The notes under the pieces: generated by a model
What the model saw: the letters and a program-made list of their open reading frames with translations, nothing else
The model's database searches: none
What the model was told of the DNA's origin: nothing
In this document: positions 32,584 to 41,499 of the stretch, piece by piece
Layout of the letters: each line of letters starts with the position of its first letter
How positions within the stretch are numbered: the stretch's first letter is position 1
Made by a program: the position numbers and the translations under genes
Assembly: GCF_002264395.1 (NCBI RefSeq)
Contig: NZ_NFVA01000052.1
Span: 1-49,140, forward strand
Reading direction: 5' to 3'
DNA from: Paenibacillus sp. VTT E-133291
GTDB lineage: Bacteria > Bacillota > Bacilli > Paenibacillales > Paenibacillaceae
DNA: 49,140 bases

Positions 32584-34101
32584 ATGTCTATAGTATCTAT
32601 GGGTAAAAGGGCAACACTGTATTTCTGCTTATTTACCATGCTCGTCTTCTCTTTTTTAAGCGCTTGCAACGATAAAGAGTCTACCGGATCCGCTCAAGAT
32701 GCGGCTCGGCCGAGTATCTCAATTTTGGCACCCCTTCATTTTCCACAACAGCCTTCGAAAGAGATTATGGCGGAGATTGAAAAATTGACAGGCGTGAAGC
32801 TCGATATAAGATGGGTTCCAGAGGGGGTCTACACGGATAAGATGAACACTGCTTTGACGACTAATTCCCTCGGAAAGGTCACATTTGTAAAATTTTCAGA
32901 CTATAATCTGGTGAAAAATGCTATTCGTTCGGATGCCTTTTGGGAGATTGGACCTTATCTTCAGGAGTTCTCCAATCTTAAACAACTGAACCCCGCCATT
33001 CTTAAGCAGACTTCTGTAGATAGTAAGATCTATGGCCTATATACGGAACGCCCCTCTTCCAGACAGGGAGTCATTATTCGTAAGGATTGGCTCGACAATC
33101 TCCATTTAAATAATCCACAAACACTGGATGAACTGTATGAGGTCATGAGGCAATTTACATACAACGATCCAGATCAGAATGGCAAACAGGATACCCTTGG
33201 ACTAGTCGATCGAAATGATCTTGTGTATGGGGTATTCAAGACGTTAAGTTCGTATTTTGGTACACCGAATAATTGGAAACTAGAGAACCATCAATTCGTT
33301 CCTGAATTTGTGACCGCCCAGTATAAGAACACCATGAATTTCATGAAGAAATTATATGATGAGAAAATCATAAATCAGGATTTTGCCCTAACGAGCAAAG
33401 AAGTGCAACGTGATAAGTTCATAAATGGCATTGCTGGCGTATTTATTGGCAGTATGACAGATGTTCAGCGGCTTTCTATTGAAGCTCAGAATTTGAATCC
33501 GAAAGCAGAACTTACGTTAATCAATCGGATCAAAGGGCCTGAAGGATATAAAGTGTGGTCGATTCCCAATTATAACGGACTCTATCTCTTTTCCAAAAAA
33601 GCCATTGCGACGGAGGATGAACTCCGCCAGGTACTCGAATTCTTTGATCGAACCATGGATAAAGATGTAGCGAATATAATGATGTATGGGTTTGAAGGAC
33701 GCCATTATAAGCTTGAGGAGAGAAAAATCATTCTTCCCGAGGAGACCTCAGAGCTGCGGGTGAAGGAAGTGAATCCGTTATATTCTTTGATGATTGCAGA
33801 CATTAGTAATAAGAACATTATGGAGGTGGCTCAGAAGGAGCAATTGACCTCACTTGCGGATCAGCTAAGTAAAGATAATGAATCTTTTTTGGTCGATGAT
33901 CCGACAGTTTCTCTAAGTTCATCTACCTATGATGAGAAGAATGTAGAATTGTCTACCATTATTGTGGATGCTACGTACAATTACATATTAGGCAATATAA
34001 CCGCTGAGGGATTTCAGAAGGAAGTTGAGAAGTGGAGAGCTAGCGGAGGAGATCTGATTATTAAGGAATATGGTGAGGCTGAGCTTGGGATAGAAAAATA
34101 A
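32584..34101 (+). CDS. Oligosaccharide ABC transporter solute-binding lipoprotein (copy 1)
   Basis: A 505-residue family-1 extracellular sugar-binding protein. The N-terminus is a lipoprotein signal peptide ending in the lipobox LSAC, so it is anchored to the outer face of the membrane. A YNDPDQNGKQDTLG loop resembles the calcium-binding loop of alginate- and pectin-oligosaccharide-binding proteins. It is clearly paralogous to the next gene (shared FWEIGP, RQG.I.RKDW, RN-L-YG.FKT.SS.FGTPN segments). It should capture released galacturonate/rhamnose oligosaccharides for the two permeases downstream. The start has an AGGAGG 7 nt upstream. A terminator separates it from copy 2, implying separate dosage or regulation. 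Confidence 0.88.
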   Translation: MSIVSMGKRATLYFCLFTMLVFSFLSACNDKESTGSAQDAARPSISILAPLHFPQQPSKEIMAEIEKLTGVKLDIRWVPEGVYTDKMNTALTTNSLGKVTFVKFSDYNLVKNAIRSDAFWEIGPYLQEFSNLKQLNPAILKQTSVDSKIYGLYTERPSSRQGVIIRKDWLDNLHLNNPQTLDELYEVMRQFTYNDPDQNGKQDTLGLVDRNDLVYGVFKTLSSYFGTPNNWKLENHQFVPEFVTAQYKNTMNFMKKLYDEKIINQDFALTSKEVQRDKFINGIAGVFIGSMTDVQRLSIEAQNLNPKAELTLINRIKGPEGYKVWSIPNYNGLYLFSKKAIATEDELRQVLEFFDRTMDKDVANIMMYGFEGRHYKLEERKIILPEETSELRVKEVNPLYSLMIADISNKNIMEVAQKEQLTSLADQLSKDNESFLVDDPTVSLSSSTYDEKNVELSTIIVDATYNYILGNITAEGFQKEVEKWRASGGDLIIKEYGEAELGIEK

Positions 34102-34114
34102 ATGGGTTAGTTTG

Positions 34115-34146
34115 ATCCACTGCGGATGACGCGGTGGATTTTTTTG
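34115..34146 (+). terminator. Terminator after binding-protein copy 1
   Basis: ATCCACTGCG (34115-34124) pairs with CGCGGTGGAT (34130-34139) with one G-U pair around a 5-nt loop, followed by seven T. Confidence 0.88.
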
Positions 34147-34156
34147 TGTTATCACC

Positions 34157-34170
34157 ATAATCATTTGCTC
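34157..34170. promoter_or_regulatory. Second copy of the ATAATCATTWGCTC motif
   Basis: ATAATCATTTGCTC differs by one base from 32496-32509. It lies between the terminator of copy 1 and the second binding-protein gene, as expected for an operator shared by both promoters. Confidence 0.4.
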
Positions 34171-34214
34171 AGATCCCTTTAAGAACAGGGCTTTATGGGG
34201 AAATGATTGTTTTC

Positions 34215-34250
34215 GTAACCTTGCGGGCGATGTAACGTGTAACTCGTAAC
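34215..34250. repeat. Phased GTAAC direct repeats before binding-protein copy 2
   Basis: GTAAC occurs at 34215, 34232, 34239 and 34246; the last three are spaced exactly 7 bp. They end 13 bp before the GGAGG ribosome binding site. They may be an operator or an RNA-binding element, or a small chance tandem duplication. Confidence 0.45.
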
Positions 34251-34278
34251 CAATACAAATTATGGAGGTCAAAATGGT

Positions 34279-35838
34279 ATGAAGAAGAAATCCTTCACCA
34301 TGTTGTTGACAGCACTGTTAGCGTTCAGCACATTGTTAGCTGGATGTGGTGGTAACAACAATCAAGCAAGTTCTGAAACTGCAAGTGGTGAGAGCACTGC
34401 TAAGCCGGTTGAGACAGAAGTACCTAAAGAAGAAGTGAAAGCAGGACCGGCAGAAATTAAGATTATGCTTCCATTAAATACTACAGAAACACCACCCGAC
34501 AGAATAAAAATTGAGCTTGAAAAATTGACTAATACCAAGTTAACTTATCAATTCTATCCGGCAGATACGTATGAAGAAAAGCTGAATTCATCCTTTGCTA
34601 CGGGTTCACTGCCACAAGTAACCTATTTGAAGAATCAAACCACCTTTATTCAAATGAAAGACGCGATTAAAGACGGTCAGTTCTGGGAAATAGGTCCTCT
34701 TTTAAGCGAGTTCCCTAATTTGAGTAAATTGAAACCGGAAATTCTGAATAACACGAAAGTGGATGGCAAGCTGTACACCTTGTATATCGGCCGCCCACTA
34801 GCACGCCAAGGGATCATTTACCGTAAGGACTGGGCAGATAAGCTGGGACTTAAAGCACCGGCTAATGTAGATGAATTACTGGCTATGGCTAAAGCATTCA
34901 CAGAACAAGATCCAGATGGTAATGGCAAGAAGGACACCACTGGTATTATTGACCGGAATGAATTAACCTACGGTGCTTTCAAAACAGTATCCTCCTGGTT
35001 TGGTACACCGAACACATGGGGCGAAGTGTATGGCAAATTAGCACCTGACTTTACGTTCCCGCAGTATATCGATACGATGGATTTTTTCAAAAAAGTACGT
35101 GATGGCGGCTACATGAACCAAGATTTCGCGGCTACAAGTAAAACAGATGCGGTGAATATGTTCACCAGTGGTAAAGGCGGCCTTTATATCGGGGGCTCCA
35201 TGCAGGATATCGATTCTCTGAATAAAGATACTATCAAGAATTTCCCGGATGCAGTTCTGGACACACATAGTATGGTTGCAGGACCGGATGGAAAGTTTGC
35301 GCAATGGATGATTCCTGGGTATAACAACGTCGTCTTGTTCCCTAAATCTGCTGTAAAAGATGAAGCAGAGCTGAAGAAGATTCTTGCTTTCTTTGATCAG
35401 ATGATGACCCCTGAAGTTGCAAACTTGATGTATTGGGGCATTGAAGGCGTTCATTATACCGTTGAAGACGGTAAAGCGAAGCCTGGCGATGATAAAGAGC
35501 TGATTGAGCGTGAGGTAAAGGGCTTTAAGGATAGCGTTATTGGAGAATATGAAACGAATGGCATGTACCAAAGCTATAACGTGCTGCCAGGTCGAATCCA
35601 CGCCGAAGAATTAGTTCTTGAGAATGTGAAGGTGGGTGTACCTGACCCAACTGCTGCTATGGACTCTCCTACTTATACAGAAAAAGGTGTTGAACTCCAA
35701 CAAATCATTACCGATGCGACCTACAAGTATATCTATGGACAGATCGATAAGGCTGGATTTGAGAAAGAAGTGGAGAATTGGAAGAGCCGTGGCGGAGCTA
35801 AAATCATTGAAGAGTATAACGCATTGTACAAGAAATAG
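34279..35838 (+). CDS. Oligosaccharide ABC transporter solute-binding lipoprotein (copy 2)
   Basis: A 519-residue lipoprotein with lipobox LLAGC and a Ser/Glu-rich tether. A family-1 solute-binding fold follows. It carries EQDPDGNGKKDTTG, a likely calcium loop, and aligns over its full length with copy 1. It is the binding protein closest to the permease genes and so their likely main partner. GGAGG lies 11 nt before the ATG. A strong hairpin terminator in the 100-bp gap before the permeases would lower permease expression relative to the binding protein. Confidence 0.9.
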   Translation: MKKKSFTMLLTALLAFSTLLAGCGGNNNQASSETASGESTAKPVETEVPKEEVKAGPAEIKIMLPLNTTETPPDRIKIELEKLTNTKLTYQFYPADTYEEKLNSSFATGSLPQVTYLKNQTTFIQMKDAIKDGQFWEIGPLLSEFPNLSKLKPEILNNTKVDGKLYTLYIGRPLARQGIIYRKDWADKLGLKAPANVDELLAMAKAFTEQDPDGNGKKDTTGIIDRNELTYGAFKTVSSWFGTPNTWGEVYGKLAPDFTFPQYIDTMDFFKKVRDGGYMNQDFAATSKTDAVNMFTSGKGGLYIGGSMQDIDSLNKDTIKNFPDAVLDTHSMVAGPDGKFAQWMIPGYNNVVLFPKSAVKDEAELKKILAFFDQMMTPEVANLMYWGIEGVHYTVEDGKAKPGDDKELIEREVKGFKDSVIGEYETNGMYQSYNVLPGRIHAEELVLENVKVGVPDPTAAMDSPTYTEKGVELQQIITDATYKYIYGQIDKAGFEKEVENWKSRGGAKIIEEYNALYKK

Positions 35839-35848
35839 ATTCTCGCAG

Positions 35849-35886
35849 AAAAAGGTTGTTGATCCTGTTTCAACAACCTTTTTTTA
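35849..35886 (+). terminator. Internal terminator/attenuator between binding protein and permeases
   Basis: AAAAAGGTTGTTG (35849-35861) pairs perfectly with CAACAACCTTTTT (35871-35883) and runs into more T. It lies between cotranscribed-type genes, so partial readthrough is expected. Confidence 0.88.
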
Positions 35887-35938
35887 ACCACATGGTGAAA
35901 TGAAAAGTTTGAATAAAGAAGGAGAAAGGAAGAGAACC

Positions 35939-36898
35939 ATGCAGGAACTCACCACACAGCCAGCCCCACAACCAAAGCGTATATATAAGAGTAACAGTGA
36001 ACTAAAAAAGCGGCTGTGGAGAAATAAATGGCTCTATGTCATGCTAACGCCGGGTGTACTGTACTTTATTATCTTTAAATATTTACCTATGTATGGATTA
36101 ATTATCGCCTTTCAAGATTACAAGCCCTACCAAGGAATCACGGGCAGCAATTGGGTAGGGATGAAGCATTTTAGCAGGTTGTTCACAGAACCGGACTTCT
36201 TAAATATTTTAGTGAACACACTGATCCTGTTTGGATTGAATATTCTTATTTATTTTCCAATACCGATTATATTAGCCCTGATGCTGAATGAGCTTCGAGG
36301 TACATTTTTCAAAAGAACGTTTCAGACCCTATTCTATTTACCCCATTTTATGTCGTGGGTTATCGTCGTCTCCATCTCCTTCGTTATGGTTACGATGGAC
36401 GGAGGCATTGTCAACGAACTGCTGGCTTATTTTGGCTTTGAAAAAATCAACTTCCTGCTTAACCCAAGCTGGTTCAGACCGATGTACATTATTCAGGTCA
36501 TTTGGAGAGAAGCGGGCTGGGGAACGATTATTTATTTGGCTGCTATTGCTGCAATTGATCCAGGACTATATGAAGCAGCACGTATGGATGGAGCTGGCCG
36601 GCTCAGACAAGTCTGGCATATTACACTTCCAGCGATTCGAGGCGTAATTATCACCTTGTTTATTTTGAAAATCGGTTCCGTTCTGGATCTTGGATTTGAA
36701 CATGTCTATCTGCTGCTTAACTCCATGAATCGAGAGGTCGCGGAAATTATTGATACGTATGTATACACCGCAGGGCTAAGACAAGGACAGTTTAGTTATA
36801 GCACAGCTATCGGATTCTTTAAATCTATTGTTGGTTTGATCATGGTCATGACGGTGAATAAAATCTCCAAGAAAATGGGAGAAGAAGGCGTTTATTGA
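35939..36898 (+). CDS. Sugar ABC transporter permease, LplB type
   Basis: A 319-residue inner-membrane permease with six helices. The EAA loop reads YEAARMDGAGRLRQVWHITLPAIRG, the contact site for the ATPase. The N-terminal LYVMLTPGVLYFIIFKYLPMYGLIIAFQDY segment is typical of LplB/YtcP-class permeases. The ATG at 35939 is chosen because AAAGGA lies 8 nt upstream, though the frame is open from 35900. The next permease follows after 21 bp. No ATP-binding subunit is encoded here, so a shared MsmX-like ATPase is needed. Confidence 0.92.
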   Translation: MQELTTQPAPQPKRIYKSNSELKKRLWRNKWLYVMLTPGVLYFIIFKYLPMYGLIIAFQDYKPYQGITGSNWVGMKHFSRLFTEPDFLNILVNTLILFGLNILIYFPIPIILALMLNELRGTFFKRTFQTLFYLPHFMSWVIVVSISFVMVTMDGGIVNELLAYFGFEKINFLLNPSWFRPMYIIQVIWREAGWGTIIYLAAIAAIDPGLYEAARMDGAGRLRQVWHITLPAIRGVIITLFILKIGSVLDLGFEHVYLLLNSMNREVAEIIDTYVYTAGLRQGQFSYSTAIGFFKSIVGLIMVMTVNKISKKMGEEGVY

Positions 36899-36919
36899 TA
36901 CGTTGTAGGAGGAATCGAA

Positions 36920-37795
36920 ATGGTAGAGGATAAAACAATCGGTGGTAGAATTTTTGCAGCAATAAATTTTACGCTGTTAGCCATTATTGCTTTGGTGACG
37001 GTGCTCCCTTTTGTGCACGTTGTAGCAGGATCTTTCACAACTAGTGCCGAGATTGCAGCGAATAAATTTGTGCTAATTCCAAAAGTATGGAGTCTCGAAG
37101 CGTACAAGTTCATTTTTTCTACGAACACATTATTTAAAGCGATGGGAGTTTCCATCGGGGTCACAGTAATCGGAACAATCTTCAGTATGTTTATTACCTC
37201 TCTGATGGCTTACGCGCTGGCTAGAAAAGATCTGGATGGACGTAAGGTGGTTAACTTCCTGGTCGTATTCACGATGCTATTTCATGGAGGAATGATTCCA
37301 ACGTTCTTGGTAGTAAAGGAATTAGGTCTTATCGACTCTTATGCAGCACTCATTCTACCTTCAGCCATTAGTGCTTTTAACATGATTATCTTAAAGAACT
37401 TTTTTCAAAATATCCCTGAGGGCTTGGAGGAATCCGCAAAAATCGATGGCTGCAACGACTTCGGCATTTTGTTCCGGATTGTCCTGCCCTTATCCCTGCC
37501 AGCCTTAGCGACTATTGGATTGTTCTATTCGGTTACGTATTGGAATACGTACATGAGCGCTATTCTGTATCTGGATGATAGTGCGAAATGGCCAATTCAA
37601 GTGCTGCTCAGACAAATCGTTGTCCTTGCAAGTGGTATGGACCATAGCGCTACGCTTGATGCAACCGTTCCACCACCGGATCAAACGATTAAGATGGCTG
37701 TCATCGTGGTAGCTACCCTGCCCATTCTCATGGTGTATCCGTTCCTGCAGAAGCATTTTGCCAAAGGTGCCATGTTAGGTTCTATGAAGGGCTAA
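36920..37795 (+). CDS. Sugar ABC transporter permease, LplC type
   Basis: A 291-residue carbohydrate permease with six helices and the EAA loop LEESAKIDGCNDFGILFRIVLPLSLPAL. It ends in FLQKHFAKGAMLGSMKG, the usual C-terminus of LplC/YtcP-class permeases that import uronate or RG oligosaccharides. AGGAGG precedes the ATG. It pairs with the permease immediately upstream to make the membrane channel. Confidence 0.92.
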   Translation: MVEDKTIGGRIFAAINFTLLAIIALVTVLPFVHVVAGSFTTSAEIAANKFVLIPKVWSLEAYKFIFSTNTLFKAMGVSIGVTVIGTIFSMFITSLMAYALARKDLDGRKVVNFLVVFTMLFHGGMIPTFLVVKELGLIDSYAALILPSAISAFNMIILKNFFQNIPEGLEESAKIDGCNDFGILFRIVLPLSLPALATIGLFYSVTYWNTYMSAILYLDDSAKWPIQVLLRQIVVLASGMDHSATLDATVPPPDQTIKMAVIVVATLPILMVYPFLQKHFAKGAMLGSMKG

Positions 37796-37836
37796 TAAGA
37801 GGAAGAGAGAGATTATTCTTTGGAAGGAGCTTGGAG

Positions 37837-38940
37837 ATGACTGGCAGGATACCAACAACACCAATGGATTGGGCCAAAAAGGCATGCGATTCTTTAATGG
37901 ATACTTACAGAGCGGGAGAGCTTCCTCCAGCACATCGTTGGCATTACCATCAAGGTGTATTTCTGTGTGGTATGGAGCTTATGTGGAAGGCTTATCATGA
38001 AGATCGCTATATTAACTATATTCAGGAATACGTGGATGATTTGGTAGATGAATATGGTAACTTTTATTTCGCCCGCGATGAGCTGGATGCTGTTCAAGCT
38101 GGACAACTGCTGTTTAATCTTCATAAACGGACAGGTAAACTCAAGTATCGCATTGCTGCCGAGAAGCTGAAGAATTTATTGCTTACGTTAAACAAAACCT
38201 CTGAAGGTGGGTATTGGCATAAGGATAAATATGCTAACCAAATGTGGTTAGATGGGCTTTATATGGCAGGCGTATTCTCGTTAAAATATGCGAATGTCTA
38301 TGGTGATCCTAGCTTGCGTGATACGGTTCTCCATCAAGAGATGTTAATGCGTAAGTATATGAAAGATGAGGCAACCGGGTTATTGTATCATGCTTGGGAC
38401 GAGAGCCGCCGGATGCCATGGTCAAACCCGGAGACAGGGTGCTCACCGGAATTCTGGAGCAGATCGCTGGGCTGGTATGGTCTCGCCTTATCACAATTTC
38501 TTGATCTGTTGGCCGTCCAAGATCCAGCACGAGCTGAATTATCTTCTACTTTACGGGAATTCGTAGATGCCCTTATTCGTTATCAAGATCCGGTAAGTGG
38601 GCTTTGGTATCAGGTCGTAGATAAGGGGCATGAGCCGGATAATTGGCTGGAGAGCTCAGGTTCATGTTTATTCGTCTACACAATTGCCAAAGCAGTGAAG
38701 CATGGCGTTGTAAGCGATGTGGAAGTTGCTACAGCCGCGGCTAGAAAAGGTTATGAAGGGTTAATCCGAACCATTCAGTGGGATGAGCAAGATAGATTAA
38801 TCTTGCCAGACATTTGTATTGGTACTTCGGCCGGGGATTACGAGAGTTACGTCACGCGGCCTAAAGTTAAAAATGATTTACATGGCGTAGGCGCGTTGGT
38901 GATGGCTTGTGTTGAGATGGAGAGCTTAATCCAAGAGTGA
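37837..38940 (+). CDS. GH105 unsaturated rhamnogalacturonyl hydrolase (copy 1)
   Basis: A 367-residue alpha/alpha-barrel enzyme of the GH105 (YteR/YesR) family with no signal peptide. Key motifs are WHYHQGVFLCGM, YGNFYFARDELDAVQAG, MWLDGLYMAG (likely catalytic Asp at about 139), LLYHAWDESR and CSPEFWSRSLGWYG. These enzymes remove the 4,5-unsaturated galacturonyl residue left by pectate or RG lyases. The ATG at 37837 is chosen over an in-frame TTG six bases earlier because AAGGAG sits 7 nt upstream. It is paralogous to the next gene. Two GH105 enzymes in tandem may split substrates by linkage or chain length. Confidence 0.9.
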   Translation: MTGRIPTTPMDWAKKACDSLMDTYRAGELPPAHRWHYHQGVFLCGMELMWKAYHEDRYINYIQEYVDDLVDEYGNFYFARDELDAVQAGQLLFNLHKRTGKLKYRIAAEKLKNLLLTLNKTSEGGYWHKDKYANQMWLDGLYMAGVFSLKYANVYGDPSLRDTVLHQEMLMRKYMKDEATGLLYHAWDESRRMPWSNPETGCSPEFWSRSLGWYGLALSQFLDLLAVQDPARAELSSTLREFVDALIRYQDPVSGLWYQVVDKGHEPDNWLESSGSCLFVYTIAKAVKHGVVSDVEVATAAARKGYEGLIRTIQWDEQDRLILPDICIGTSAGDYESYVTRPKVKNDLHGVGALVMACVEMESLIQE

Positions 38941-38982
38941 TTCATGTGTATCCTTAAATTTAATGATATTCAGGGGGTTGGG

Positions 38983-40104
38983 ATGAAGAGATCACATTGG
39001 GCAATCCGTACAGCAGACTCTATCATGGCAAGGACACCAAAGCTCTATGAAGATAAAGGCTACAACAGAAGCTGGACCTATGACTATGGTGTTGTATTGA
39101 ATGGATTTGAATGGCTGTGGAAGCTAACCGGGGATACGAAGTATCTGCAATTCATTCAAGGTCAGCTGGATTACTTTATTCAGGAGGATGGCAGTGTTAA
39201 GGGCTACCATTTGGATGAGTACAATATCGATCACATCAATAACGGGAAATTATTATTTACGCTATATAAAGAAACCAAGCTGGAAAAATATAAACAAGCG
39301 GCTGTGTTATTTAGAAAGCAGCTAGAAACACATCCACGAACCTCGGAAGGTGCTTTTTGGCATAAAAATATTTATCCCTATCAAATTTGGTTAGATGGTC
39401 TTTATATGGGTGCGCCTTTCTATTTAGCCTACTTGCAAGCTTTTGAAGAAGGGCAGGGGCTTGAAGACGTGACGAAACAGTTTATCTTGTGTGAGAAGCA
39501 TACGAAGGATTGGGAAACAGGCCTGCTATACCATGCATGGGATGAACAGCGTATTCAGCCTTGGTGTGACCCCGAAACAGGCTGCTCCCCTAACTTTTGG
39601 GCGCGATCACTGGGTTGGTATCTTATGGCACTAGTAGATGTTCTAGAATTATTGCCGAGTGGGCACTCCGATTATCCAGAGCTGGTGCGTATTCTAAACG
39701 ATACTTTATCTGCTGTGAAGAAATATCAGGATACTGAGTCCGGAGTCTGGTATCAAGTGATGAATCTGGGAGAACGCAAAGGGAACTATCTAGAGGCTTC
39801 CGCCTCCAGTATGATCGTGTACGCTATGGCAAAAGGTATTCGATTAGGCGTATTAGAGGCTAGTTGGTACGAACCGTTAGATTGCGCTTTCCAAGGACTT
39901 ATCGCCGAATTTGTACTCGAAACCAAAGAAGGCTGGGTCAATCTAAATAAGAATTGCCAAGTAGCAGGGTTAGGTGGAGCAGATCAACGCGACGGCACTT
40001 TTGCTTATTACATTAGCGAGCCTATTGTCACTAACGACCAAAAGGGTGTCGGTGCTTTCTTGCAAGCTTGTGTGGAGTACGAGCAATTAAGAGGCTGGAT
40101 CTGA
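38983..40104 (+). CDS. yteR: GH105 unsaturated rhamnogalacturonyl hydrolase (copy 2, YteR-like)
   Basis: A 373-residue GH105 enzyme, the same length as Bacillus YteR, starting MKRSHWAIRTADSIMARTP as YteR-type proteins do. It carries WTYDYGVVLNGFEWLW, HLDEYNIDHINNGKLLF, IWLDGLYMGAPF (likely catalytic Asp at about 138), YHAWDEQRIQPW and SPNFWARSLGWYLMALVD. It should hydrolyse unsaturated galacturonyl-rhamnose disaccharides in the cytoplasm. The ATG at 38983 follows AGGGGG; the frame is open 13 codons further up without an RBS. It lies 42 bp after copy 1 and 22 bp before the GH28 gene, within one operon. Confidence 0.9.
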   Translation: MKRSHWAIRTADSIMARTPKLYEDKGYNRSWTYDYGVVLNGFEWLWKLTGDTKYLQFIQGQLDYFIQEDGSVKGYHLDEYNIDHINNGKLLFTLYKETKLEKYKQAAVLFRKQLETHPRTSEGAFWHKNIYPYQIWLDGLYMGAPFYLAYLQAFEEGQGLEDVTKQFILCEKHTKDWETGLLYHAWDEQRIQPWCDPETGCSPNFWARSLGWYLMALVDVLELLPSGHSDYPELVRILNDTLSAVKKYQDTESGVWYQVMNLGERKGNYLEASASSMIVYAMAKGIRLGVLEASWYEPLDCAFQGLIAEFVLETKEGWVNLNKNCQVAGLGGADQRDGTFAYYISEPIVTNDQKGVGAFLQACVEYEQLRGWI

Positions 40105-40126
40105 TATAGAATAGGAGGGCTATAGA

Positions 40127-41488
40127 ATGTCCGTATATAATATTGAGGATTTTGGAGCGCTTAAGAATAGCGGGATGTTAGCGACAGAAGCAATTACGCG
40201 TGCGATTGAAGCGGCAAGTGAGGCTGGTGGAGGAACTGTGTATGTGCCAGCAGGTACTTACTATACGGGTGCGATTGTTATGAAAAGCAATATTGAATTA
40301 AATTTAAATCCAGGAGCGATCCTTTCATTCAGTACGAATCCGGTGAATTACCCAGCTGTGGAATGTAGATGGGAAGGAGTGAAGCAGCAGGTTCATACGC
40401 CTTGTATTCATGGCAAAGGTTTAGTCAATGTATCGATTACCGGAAGCGGAACTATTAATGGTAATGGCAATGCATGGTGGGATGTATTTCGGAACCGCCC
40501 TGAAGAGCTGAAGTACCCCCGTCCGACTTTGATTGGATTTGATAGCTGTCAGCGTGTAACGATTAAGGATGTCTCGCTAGTGAATTCTCCAAGCTGGACC
40601 GTTAATCCTGTGGGCTGCTACAATGTGACGCTTGATAATCTGTCCATTAATAACCCGGCTGATTCTCCGAATACAGATGGTATTAATCCAGAATCTTGTA
40701 TGAATGTTCGGATTAGTAACTGCAATATTGATGTGGGTGATGACTGCATTGCTATCAAAGCGGGAACTGAAGATACGAAAGAGCGCATTCCATGCGAGAA
40801 TATCACGATCACCAATTGTACCATGGTTCATGGGCATGGGGGAGTTGTACTCGGAAGTGAAATGAGCGGAGATATTCGTAATGTAACCATCAGTAACTGT
40901 GTCTTTAAACAAACCGATCGGGGCATACGTATGAAATCAAGACGTGGACGCGGAGGGACGATTGAAGATATTCGGATCAGTAATATTGTAATGGAAGACG
41001 TCATTTGTCCGTTCACACTAAATCTATACTATTTCTGTGGACCTCGCGGGAAAGAGAAGTATGTGTGGGACAAAAACCCTTATCCGATTACAGATGAAAC
41101 GCCATGCTTTAGACGAATTCATTTCGCCAATATTACCGCACGTAATGTCCATGCATCTGCGGGATTCTTATATGGACTTGCAGAGCAGTATGTATCGGAG
41201 ATTACTTTTACAAATATTGATATCTCCATGGCACGCAATGCAGTTCCCGGGCAACCGGATATGATGACAGGGATCGAGAACATGAACAATCGCGGATTTT
41301 TTCTGGGCAATACAAGGGATGTGCAATTTCATCAGGTGACCATCGAGAATCATGAAGGACCTGCTTTTTATATTGAAAATGGCGAAGCTATAAAGATCAT
41401 AAATTGTCATTCGAAGAACACGAGCAAGCCAGAAAAACTAGTAGAACAAGTTACGGTTTCGCCCTCAGAACAGAATGTGTGTCCGTAA
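40127..41488 (+). CDS. GH28 polygalacturonase family, cytoplasmic
   Basis: A 453-residue right-handed beta-helix glycosidase. All GH28 signature residues are seen: NTDG with Asp184, DD at 205-206, GHG at 236-238 and R-x-K at 268-270. The start VYNIEDFGALKNSG is the usual first coil. GH28 enzymes hydrolyse alpha-1,4 galacturonan, often exo-acting, or rhamnogalacturonan. The absence of a signal peptide implies action on imported oligomers. The RBS is AGGAGGGC. The downstream esterase ORF is open back into the 3' end of this gene, but its real start is after the stop. Confidence 0.9.
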   Translation: MSVYNIEDFGALKNSGMLATEAITRAIEAASEAGGGTVYVPAGTYYTGAIVMKSNIELNLNPGAILSFSTNPVNYPAVECRWEGVKQQVHTPCIHGKGLVNVSITGSGTINGNGNAWWDVFRNRPEELKYPRPTLIGFDSCQRVTIKDVSLVNSPSWTVNPVGCYNVTLDNLSINNPADSPNTDGINPESCMNVRISNCNIDVGDDCIAIKAGTEDTKERIPCENITITNCTMVHGHGGVVLGSEMSGDIRNVTISNCVFKQTDRGIRMKSRRGRGGTIEDIRISNIVMEDVICPFTLNLYYFCGPRGKEKYVWDKNPYPITDETPCFRRIHFANITARNVHASAGFLYGLAEQYVSEITFTNIDISMARNAVPGQPDMMTGIENMNNRGFFLGNTRDVQFHQVTIENHEGPAFYIENGEAIKIINCHSKNTSKPEKLVEQVTVSPSEQNVCP

Positions 41489-41499
41489 GGGAGGGAACC

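Noticed and set aside
41404..41499. Upstream extension of the esterase ORF overlapping GH28
   Set aside because: The overlap has no RBS at its start, while the ATG at 41500 follows a strong AAGGGAGGG after the GH28 stop.
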